NCBI GenBank assembly: GCA_016196515.1
Contig: JACPXN010000122.1
Span: 1 to 6,632 of the forward strand
Reading direction: 5' to 3'
DNA length: 6,632 nt
Origin: Candidatus Omnitrophota bacterium
GTDB taxonomy: Bacteria > Omnitrophota > Gorgyraeia > Zapsychrales > Fredricksoniimonadaceae
Shown here: positions 1 to 5,736 of the stretch, one piece after another
How positions within the stretch are numbered: position 1 is the first letter of the stretch
Layout: each line of letters opens with the position of its first letter
Notes under the pieces: model-generated
The model's input: only the letters and a program-made list of their open reading frames with translations
Databases searched by the model: none
What the model was told of the DNA's origin: nothing
Translations under genes and position numbers: made by a program

Positions 1-3000
1 AAGTCCTTTGCCGAGAAGACCGTGCTGGAATTCCAGCCCGGCCTCACCGCCATCGTCGGTCCCAACGGCTGCGGCAAAAGCAATGTCTTCGACGCTGTCC
101 GCTGGGTCTTAGGCGAACAGAGCGTCAGGGAATTGCGCGGCTCGTCCATGGAGGACGTGATCTTCAACGGCACCGACAGCAAGCTCCCTCTGGGGTTCGC
201 CGAAGTCAGTCTGACCTTTTCCAACGAAAAGAAGATCCTTCCCATTGAATACGACGAGGTCACCGTCACCCGTCGTTTGTTCCGTTCCGGGGAAAGCGAA
301 TACCTTATCAACAAGAATGTTTGCCGCCTCAAAGACATCGTCGAGCTTTTTTTGGGCACCGGTGTCGGGGCGGAAGCGTATTCTTTGATCCAGCAGGGCA
401 AGGTGGACTTGATCGTCAGCGCCAAGCCCGAAGACCGCCGTCAGATCTTTGACGAGGCAGCGGGCATCACCAAATATAAAGCCAAGAAAAAAGAGGCGAT
501 CGGCAAGCTCAAGGAAACCGAAGACAATCTTTTGCGCATCAATGACATTGTCGTTGAGGTCAAACGCCAGATCGGCTCCATCGAGCGCCAGGCCAAGAAA
601 GCCCAGCGTTATAAGGAAGATTTCGAGCGTTTGAAAAATTTTGAGGTCTTGATCGCCCATCGTCAAATGGCCCGGTTTGACGCGGACATGCAGGAATTGA
701 CGGCCCAAAGCGGGGCCCTGCAGGCCAAGGAAGGCTCTTTGGCCGCCGAACTGGAGGAAGCCAGCCGCCGTCTTGACCATGAAACAGCCCTCGTCGAAGA
801 AATAGACGGGTCCATCAATGCCGTCAAGGCCAGGCAGATGCGTCTGGAGAACGACAAGGACAGTTTCCGCCGTCAAATTGTTTTAAACGAAGAACGCCTG
901 GCGGACCTGGATACGGTCTGTGTTCGCCTTGAGGAGGACAAAGCCGCGGCTTTGGCCCGTTGCAGTACAAACCAGGGTAAAATTGAAGAGATCCGTTTGG
1001 CCTTAGCCCAATTGTCTGAAAATTTGGCCGCGGTGCAGGTCCGGCTGCAGGCCAAGAAGGACGCGCTGGCCGTCATCGTGCACGCCATCGGCGAGGCGAA
1101 ATTTTCCATCCAGAATTACGAGAACGAACAATTCCATTTGAATGCCCAGCAGGCGCGCATCAAAAATCAATTGACCGACAACATGAAACGCGTCACGGAA
1201 TGCCTGGCGCGCAAGGACCGTTTGGAACATGAAAATAATAAGGTCATCGGCGAGCGCGCGCAGGTCAGCCAAAAGGCCGAGGCGCTTGACGCGGCCATGG
1301 CCAGGTCGCGGTCCATTTTGTCCTCCCTGTGGGCGGACCTGGAAGGCAAACGCGCGCGTTGGACCCAACTGAAATCGTCGCTGGCCGTGCAGGAGACGGC
1401 GGCGGACGATCTGGAAAAGAAGAAACTCTTTTTATTGTCCCAAAAAGATTTCGTCGCCAAGATGCAAGCGCAGTATCAGGACACCCCCGACCCGGTGGTC
1501 GAGGGTAAATTCATTTCTTGTGTCCGTCCCCATGAACAGCAGACCGGCATCATCGGCAAGATCAAGAACATCCGGATCATTGCCGGCGAAGGCGGCCGCG
1601 AACTCTATGAGATCACCTGCGAAACCAAATATGTTGAACTCGATTTGCGGCATATGGACGAGCGCATCACCATCCTTGACGCCCAATGGACCCAGGCGCT
1701 TGAGGCCAAAGCGCAAACAGCCGCAGCCATTGACGTGGGCAATACCGAAACAGACGCGGACCTTAAGCATATCCAGGAGGAGGAAAAAGGATTTTCCGTC
1801 CTGGAAGCGCAGAAAAACAACATTGAGCAGGAAAGCGGAAAGATCGCCGGTGAATTGGACCTGATCGTCACGGAATCGGCCCAGGTGGAAACGGACTTGG
1901 GCCGATTAAGGGCCCAGGAAAGCGAATTGTCCCAGACGCTTGAGGGCATTACCGGACAGATCCGGCGCTGCCAGGACGATGTCAAGGCCAAGACCGGATG
2001 GATCGCGGCCCAGCACAAAGAGCGCGAGGACATGGGGCTGGCCATCGTGCAGGTGGAGGCCGAAACGCACTTTGCGGCGGACAAACGAAAGGCCCATGAG
2101 GAGAGTTGTTTGGTTTATACCCAAAGCCTGGACCGTGATCTGACGGACATCGCGCGTTTCGACCGGGACGCGGGGCAGGCCAAAGCCAAAAAGGCCGGTC
2201 TTCATGAAGACATTGATCGGCTGAACAAGGACCTCGACGGACTTAAGGGCCAGGAGGAAGCGCTGGCCGTTGAACTGGAAGGTCTTTTGGTCCAAAAGTC
2301 CGAAAGGGCCGGCCGTTTGAACGGTTGGCGCGCCCAGACCCGCGGCATCGAAGACGCCCTCGTCGCTTTAAAGACCGACCGCCACGATCATGACATGCGC
2401 CAGCAGGAGATCCGTTTTAACGAGCGCGCTCTCAAAGATAAACTTTTGCAGACCTATAAGATCAATTGGGACGAGGGTCCCGACGCTTCGGTCGGGGCGC
2501 CCGTCGACCAGACGTCCATCAGTGAGCAAGAGGCCGCCGTCGAGATCGAAAATTTGAAGAAGCGCTGCGATTCTTACGGCGCGGTGAACCTGGTGGCCAT
2601 CGAGGAATTCGAGGAATTAAAACAAAGGTTTGAGTTTTTGACCAAGCAGCAAAGCGACCTTTTGACCGCGCGCGAGGCCTTATTGCAGACCATCACCAAG
2701 ATCAACCGCACCACCCGGCAGATGTTTGGCGACACGTTCACGAGGGTCAATGAGGAATTTCAGGTGTATTTCCGCATGCTCTTCGGCGGCGGTCAGGCGC
2801 AATTGGTTTTGCAGGACCCTGACAATGCCCTGGAATGCGGCATCGACATCATTGCCCGTCCGCCGGGCAAAAAATTGCAGAATATTTCGCTTCTTTCCGG
2901 CGGCGAGAAGACGCTGACCGCCATCGCGCTCATTTTCGGCGTTTTCAAGGTCAACCCCAGCCCGTTCTGCGTTTTGGACGAGATCGACGCGGCCCTGGAT

Positions 3001-3276
3001 GAAAGCAATATCGGCCGTTTCGCCTATCTTTTGAAGGATTTTGTCAAGATCGCGCAATTCATCGTCATCACCCACAACAAAAAGACCATGGCCAGTGCCG
3101 ATATCCTCTACGGCATCACCATGCAGGAGCGCGGCGTGTCGCGCATCGTTTCGGTCAAATTCGATGGTTCGACGGCACTCACCACAAGCGGCCAAAAAGT
3201 ACAGCCTGTTTTGGTTGAATCCAAGGCCGGACCCAAGGCCGGATCCCGTCCAGAACCCCAACCTGCCTGCCGGTAG
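1..3276 (+). CDS. smc: Chromosome segregation/condensation ATPase SMC, N-terminus cut by window edge
   Basis: The reading frame is open from base 1 (KSFAEKTVLEF), which matches the usual GFKSFAxKT start of SMC, so roughly 11-12 codons probably lie upstream; GTG at 22 is not the true start. The visible part is 1091 codons. ABC head motifs are intact: Walker A GPNGCGKS (nt 58-81), signature LSGGE (nt 2893-2907, codons 965-969), Walker B ending VLDE with catalytic Glu codon 994, D-loop around codon 1000, and H-loop His codon 1025. Two long Glu/Lys/Ala/Gln-rich coiled-coil arms lie between the heads (about codons 170-490 and 560-870). The family forms a homodimeric ring, usually with ScpA/ScpB, that organises and separates chromosomes. 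The central hinge segment (about codons 494-560) is short and does not look canonical. Total length of about 1100 residues compares with nearly 1190 in B. subtilis. The Pro-rich tail ends in a palindromic repeat that supplies the TAG stop. Confidence 0.96.
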   Translation, partial: KSFAEKTVLEFQPGLTAIVGPNGCGKSNVFDAVRWVLGEQSVRELRGSSMEDVIFNGTDSKLPLGFAEVSLTFSNEKKILPIEYDEVTVTRRLFRSGESEYLINKNVCRLKDIVELFLGTGVGAEAYSLIQQGKVDLIVSAKPEDRRQIFDEAAGITKYKAKKKEAIGKLKETEDNLLRINDIVVEVKRQIGSIERQAKKAQRYKEDFERLKNFEVLIAHRQMARFDADMQELTAQSGALQAKEGSLAAELEEASRRLDHETALVEEIDGSINAVKARQMRLENDKDSFRRQIVLNEERLADLDTVCVRLEEDKAAALARCSTNQGKIEEIRLALAQLSENLAAVQVRLQAKKDALAVIVHAIGEAKFSIQNYENEQFHLNAQQARIKNQLTDNMKRVTECLARKDRLEHENNKVIGERAQVSQKAEALDAAMARSRSILSSLWADLEGKRARWTQLKSSLAVQETAADDLEKKKLFLLSQKDFVAKMQAQYQDTPDPVVEGKFISCVRPHEQQTGIIGKIKNIRIIAGEGGRELYEITCETKYVELDLRHMDERITILDAQWTQALEAKAQTAAAIDVGNTETDADLKHIQEEEKGFSVLEAQKNNIEQESGKIAGELDLIVTESAQVETDLGRLRAQESELSQTLEGITGQIRRCQDDVKAKTGWIAAQHKEREDMGLAIVQVEAETHFAADKRKAHEESCLVYTQSLDRDLTDIARFDRDAGQAKAKKAGLHEDIDRLNKDLDGLKGQEEALAVELEGLLVQKSERAGRLNGWRAQTRGIEDALVALKTDRHDHDMRQQEIRFNERALKDKLLQTYKINWDEGPDASVGAPVDQTSISEQEAAVEIENLKKRCDSYGAVNLVAIEEFEELKQRFEFLTKQQSDLLTAREALLQTITKINRTTRQMFGDTFTRVNEEFQVYFRMLFGGGQAQLVLQDPDNALECGIDIIARPPGKKLQNISLLSGGEKTLTAIALIFGVFKVNPSPFCVLDEIDAALDESNIGRFAYLLKDFVKIAQFIVITHNKKTMASADILYGITMQERGVSRIVSVKFDGSTALTTSGQKVQPVLVESKAGPKAGSRPEPQPACR
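1480..1680 (+). other. Short non-canonical hinge segment of SMC
   Basis: This is the only long break in the heptad-like coiled coil of SMC and so occupies the hinge position. It begins at a Pro-rich turn (DTPDPVV) and contains alternating hydrophobic stretches that look like beta strands (GKFISCV, GIIGKIKNIRII, ELYEITCE, KYVELDL), with a glycine turn at GEGG. It has about 67 residues, whereas the usual SMC hinge is well over 100. I do not see the usual GVxGxL opening or the Gly-rich dimer-interface motifs. It has Cys507, His511, Cys540 and His551 (window codons) but no CXXC zinc hook. Position is certain; that it dimerises is inference. Confidence 0.6.
3221..3243 (+). repeat. Tandem 11-bp direct repeat in smc C-terminal tail
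   Basis: CCAAGGCCGGA occurs at 3221-3231 and again at 3233-3243, a 12-bp period that encodes KAGPKAGS in the low-complexity tail of SMC. It lies beyond the conserved head domain and is probably replication-slippage sequence with little functional constraint. Confidence 0.6.
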
Positions 3277-3281
3277 GCAGG
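3262..3281. repeat. Palindromic repeat, copy 1, containing the smc stop codon
   Basis: CCTGCCTGCCGGTAGGCAGG is a 20-bp palindrome with one imperfect pair (G3269 against T3274). As RNA it can fold as GCCUGCC (3265-3271), loop GGUA, GGCAGGC (3276-3282), a perfect 7-bp stem. The T that breaks the palindrome forms the TAG stop of smc (3274-3276). A second copy sits in dnaG at 5245-5265. The next nine bases after one spacer base, CCGCGGTCG (3283-3291), also resemble the flank of copy 2, so the unit may be about 30 bp. Confidence 0.8.
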
Positions 3282-3295
3282 CCCGCGGTCGCGGG
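3282..3295. terminator. GC-rich hairpin after smc, possible weak terminator or RNA 3' end
   Basis: CCCGC (3282-3286), GGTC, GCGGG (3291-3295) forms a compact stem-loop immediately after the palindromic repeat and about 10 bp before the cvpA -35 box. No T-run follows (GGCGCTTCCTT), so it is not a standard intrinsic terminator. It might still pause polymerase or protect the smc mRNA end. It may also simply be part of the repeat unit. Confidence 0.25.
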
Positions 3296-3304
3296 GGCGC
3301 TTCC

Positions 3305-3333
3305 TTGACACTCCCGTAGGCGCATGTTATACT
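3305..3333 (+). promoter_or_regulatory. Sigma70-type promoter of the cvpA-dnaG-rpoD operon
   Basis: The -35 box TTGACA (3305-3310) matches consensus fully. A 17-bp spacer is followed by the -10 box TATACT (3328-3333, one mismatch to TATAAT). TG at 3325-3326, one base before the -10, gives an extended -10 element. Transcription would start near A3341, leaving a leader of about 18 nt before the cvpA ATG. It is the only near-consensus promoter I see in the window. Since rpoD lies downstream, the housekeeping sigma factor would drive its own gene. I see no clear operator. Confidence 0.85.
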
Positions 3334-3358
3334 TGCACCTAAATTACTCAAAATCAAT

Positions 3359-3934
3359 ATGTTGACGCAATTTTTCAGGTCCATCAATTGGGTTGATGTT
3401 GTACTGCTGGTTTTGTTCGTCCGTACGGTTTTTATCAGCGTCAAAACCGGATTGATCGCAGAGGTTTTCAGGCTCTTGGGCCTTGTGACCGCGCTTTTTG
3501 TCGGGTTGCATCATTACGCTTTTGCCGCGGAATTTTTGGCCAAAAAAACATTCTTGCCGCTGGCGGATTTAAGGTTTTTGGTCTTTACCATCCTGGTTTG
3601 CGCGGTCATCCTTGTTTTTAAATTTGCGCGCGACGGAATTCTTCTCTTATTTAAGGTCAAGACCAACCATCAGGGCTTTGACAAATACGGCGCCGGCGTG
3701 TTGGGTGCCGTGCGCGGATGGCTTTTATGCAGTACGGTGCTGTTTGCCGTGTTCCTTGTGTCCCATCCTTTGGTCCACGCCCAAGCGTTTTCCTCGTGGG
3801 GGCATAAGGTGGCGGCCAGGGCAGCCCCGGATACGTACAGTTTTTTGTTCCATCAGGTGATCGGCAAATTGTTCGAAGGCCAAAAGTTTAACGCGGACGT
3901 GTTCACGGTGGTCAGCGGCCAAAGCAAGATGTAG
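3359..3934 (+). CDS. CvpA-family integral membrane protein
   Basis: This is a 191-residue hydrophobic protein with four likely transmembrane helices: about residues 12-29, 37-56, 70-90 and 112-134. Family features are an N-terminal INWVDVVLL segment, the KTG turn after helix 1 (29-31), and a Gly-rich fourth helix with LGAVRGWLL (115-123). E. coli CvpA is needed for colicin V production and affects envelope stress, but the molecular role of the family is poorly defined, so function here is unknown beyond inner-membrane location. ATG at 3359 was chosen because the homologous segment begins only a few residues later. However, no Shine-Dalgarno sequence precedes it (the leader is AAATTACTCAAAATCAAT), unlike the two downstream genes. 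It is the first gene of the apparent operon and lies 11 nt before dnaG. Base use is more T-rich than in neighbours, as expected for membrane helices. Confidence 0.82.
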   Translation: MLTQFFRSINWVDVVLLVLFVRTVFISVKTGLIAEVFRLLGLVTALFVGLHHYAFAAEFLAKKTFLPLADLRFLVFTILVCAVILVFKFARDGILLLFKVKTNHQGFDKYGAGVLGAVRGWLLCSTVLFAVFLVSHPLVHAQAFSSWGHKVAARAAPDTYSFLFHQVIGKLFEGQKFNADVFTVVSGQSKM

Positions 3935-3938
3935 GTGG
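3933..3938 (+). promoter_or_regulatory. Ribosome binding site of dnaG
   Basis: AGGTGG lies 7 nt before the ATG at 3946 and overlaps the TAG stop of the upstream membrane-protein gene. This supports the chosen dnaG start and suggests translational coupling within the operon. Confidence 0.7.
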
Positions 3939-3945
3939 GCGCTTT

Positions 3946-5736
3946 ATGGGTTTGATCCCCAATGATATCATCACGGCGGTCATCGACCGTTCGGACATCG
4001 TCGAGACCATCGGGCAGTACATCGCCCTGAAAAAAGCCGGGCGTAATTTCAAGGGGCTTTGCCCGTTCCATCATGAAAAGACGCCGTCCTTCGTTGTCAA
4101 CCCGGACAAACAGATCTTTCATTGTTTCGGCTGCGGCACCGGGGGCAATGTTGTCGGGTTTGTGATGCGCCAGGAACGCCTCGAATTCCCCGAGGCCCTG
4201 CGGTTTTTGGCGGCCAAGGTCGGAGTGACGGTCCCCGAAACAGCCGCGGACGCTCAAAGCCCGTCGAAGAAGATCCGCGATGATATGATCAAGGCCAATG
4301 AGCTGGCCTTGCAGTTCTTTCACCAGACGCTGTTGACGGGGCGTGATCAGGGAACAGAAGCCGCCCGTGACTATCTCAAAAACCGCGGCATCAACCTGGA
4401 TGCGGCCAAGCAATTCCAACTCGGGTTCGCGCCCGGCGATTGGGACGGTCTTTTAAAACATTTGACCTCTAAAGGGCTTGGCCTTGAGGTGATGCAGCAG
4501 GCGGGTTTGATCATCGCCCGTGAGAATAAAAGCGGTTTTTACGACCGGTTCCGCAACCGGGTGATGTTCCCGATCTTTGATCTTCAGTCCCGTCCCGTTG
4601 CGTTCGGCGGACGGGCCCTGGGCGGCGACGCTGGGGCCAAGTATATAAACTCTCCCGAGACGCCGGTTTACACCAAAGGCCGCCACTTGTTCGGCCTTCA
4701 TCTGACAAAAGCCGCTGCCGGGAAAATGGACCGTCTCATCGTGGTGGAAGGCTATATGGATATGGTGACGCCTTTCACCCACGGGGTGACAAATATAGCG
4801 GCCTCTTTAGGCACGGCATTGACCGTCGAGCAAATACGCTTGATCCGCCGCTACACCCCCAATGTCACCATGCTCTTTGATACGGACCCCGCGGGCCAAT
4901 CGGCGATCATCCGCAGTCTGGATCTTTTGGTCGACGAGGAAATGAACACGCAGGTGGTCAAGCTTAAAGCGGACGAAGACCCGGACTCATTCATACGGTC
5001 ATTCGGTGTTGAGGCGTTTCACGAACGTTTGGGCCAGGCCCAGTCACTGTTTGATTACAAACTGGACTGGCTTGAAGCCCGTCATGACGCCCATACCGTC
5101 GAGGGCCGTTCAAAAATATGCCAGGAGATGCTAAACACCATCGTTCGGCACAAGAACGAAGTCGTCAAGTTTGAGCTGACCAAAGAATTGGCCCAGCGGT
5201 TTGCGATCCCCCAACAGGTGCTTTTGGACCAGGCCAAGAAATTGCCTGCCTGGCCGGCAGGCAGGCCGCGGCCGTATTCAGCCCCCGTGCCCGTTGCCGT
5301 GCCTGTCCCGGCGGCCTCCGGTATCAACAAAACGGAGGAGATGCTTCTGGCCTTGTTCTTGTCCGACCCCTCATGGGTCGCTCAGGCCCGGGACGTCTTA
5401 AGTCCGGGGGATTTTTCGGTGGCCGCGCGCGATATCGTCGAGGCGATGTGGCGTTTGGGCCTTGAAGCGTCCGAATGGTCGGCCAATGATCTTTTGTCCC
5501 TGATCCATGACGCGCCCTCGCAGGCGCTGGTGGCGCGGCTTTTAAGCCAGGATGAAAAAAAATTGGGCGATCCTAAAAAAGCGTTCAGGGACTGCGTGGC
5601 CAAGATCCAAAAGTCCCATACGGACAAACACAGGGACCGGTTGCGTCAGGCCATTGCGATGGCCGAGGCCCAAAAAAATACATCATTGATCCATGAATTG
5701 CGCGAGGAATTCAATGCGCTTATGAGGTTAAAATGA
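3946..5736 (+). CDS. dnaG: DNA primase DnaG
   Basis: This 596-residue protein has the full bacterial primase architecture. It makes RNA primers for lagging-strand synthesis and replication restart, recruited by the replicative helicase. The N-terminal CHC2 zinc-binding domain has Cys39, His42, Cys60 and Cys63 (CPFHHEKTPSF ... FHCFGCG). The catalytic core carries DRFRNRVMFPI (200-210) and YINSPETPVYTKG (233-245). The TOPRIM metal-binding residues are Glu268 (VVEGYMD) and Asp312/Asp314 (LFDTDPAG). A Pro-rich linker (about 433-459) leads to a helical C-terminal domain (about 461-596), the expected helicase-binding part. Length is typical (E. coli 581). A palindromic repeat copy is read in frame in the linker as LPAWPAGRPRP, away from any catalytic residue. 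The start is backed by a Shine-Dalgarno site. The stop overlaps the rpoD start. Confidence 0.97.
   Translation: MGLIPNDIITAVIDRSDIVETIGQYIALKKAGRNFKGLCPFHHEKTPSFVVNPDKQIFHCFGCGTGGNVVGFVMRQERLEFPEALRFLAAKVGVTVPETAADAQSPSKKIRDDMIKANELALQFFHQTLLTGRDQGTEAARDYLKNRGINLDAAKQFQLGFAPGDWDGLLKHLTSKGLGLEVMQQAGLIIARENKSGFYDRFRNRVMFPIFDLQSRPVAFGGRALGGDAGAKYINSPETPVYTKGRHLFGLHLTKAAAGKMDRLIVVEGYMDMVTPFTHGVTNIAASLGTALTVEQIRLIRRYTPNVTMLFDTDPAGQSAIIRSLDLLVDEEMNTQVVKLKADEDPDSFIRSFGVEAFHERLGQAQSLFDYKLDWLEARHDAHTVEGRSKICQEMLNTIVRHKNEVVKFELTKELAQRFAIPQQVLLDQAKKLPAWPAGRPRPYSAPVPVAVPVPAASGINKTEEMLLALFLSDPSWVAQARDVLSPGDFSVAARDIVEAMWRLGLEASEWSANDLLSLIHDAPSQALVARLLSQDEKKLGDPKKAFRDCVAKIQKSHTDKHRDRLRQAIAMAEAQKNTSLIHELREEFNALMRLK
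5245..5265. repeat. Palindromic repeat, copy 2, in frame inside dnaG
   Basis: This is CCTGCCTG, one extra G (5253), then CCGGCAGGCAGG. It is copy 1's palindrome without the T change and with one inserted base. Perfect 9-bp arms GCCTGCCTG (5244-5252) and CAGGCAGGC (5258-5266) flank a GCCGG loop. The 21 bp keep the reading frame and encode part of LPAWPAGRP in the DnaG linker. The right flank CCGCGGCCG (5266-5274) matches the copy 1 flank at 8 of 9 positions. Confidence 0.8.
5724..5727 (+). promoter_or_regulatory. Ribosome binding site of rpoD
   Basis: GAGG lies 5 nt before the ATG at 5733, within the last codons of dnaG. It supports the start that overlaps the dnaG stop, so rpoD translation is probably coupled to dnaG. 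Confidence 0.65.

Noticed and set aside
58..81. Cys in the SMC Walker A (GPNGCGKS) instead of the common Ser
   Set aside because: GPNGCGKSN is, to my knowledge, common in bacterial SMC proteins, so it is normal variation.
109..876. Long minus-strand open frame opposite the SMC head and first arm
   Set aside because: It mirrors the codon pattern of smc on the + strand, shows no recognisable domain, and overlaps Walker A and other conserved SMC sequence.
2680..3444. Minus-strand open frame of 254 codons spanning the smc 3' end, the promoter and the cvpA start
   Set aside because: It crosses conserved SMC head motifs, the palindrome and the + strand promoter, and its translation shows no family features; it is antisense shadow.
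4462..4467. TTGACC as a possible -35 box inside dnaG
   Set aside because: No -10-like sequence follows at 16-18 bp.
4642..4649. TATATAAA as a possible -10 box for an internal rpoD promoter in dnaG
   Set aside because: No -35-like sequence lies at the right spacing (GGCGGC is there), and the bases encode the conserved YINSPET motif.
3262..5265. The two palindrome copies as CRISPR repeats or a site-specific recombination pair
   Set aside because: There are only two copies, about 2 kb apart, with genes between them and no spacer structure or nearby cas or recombinase gene.
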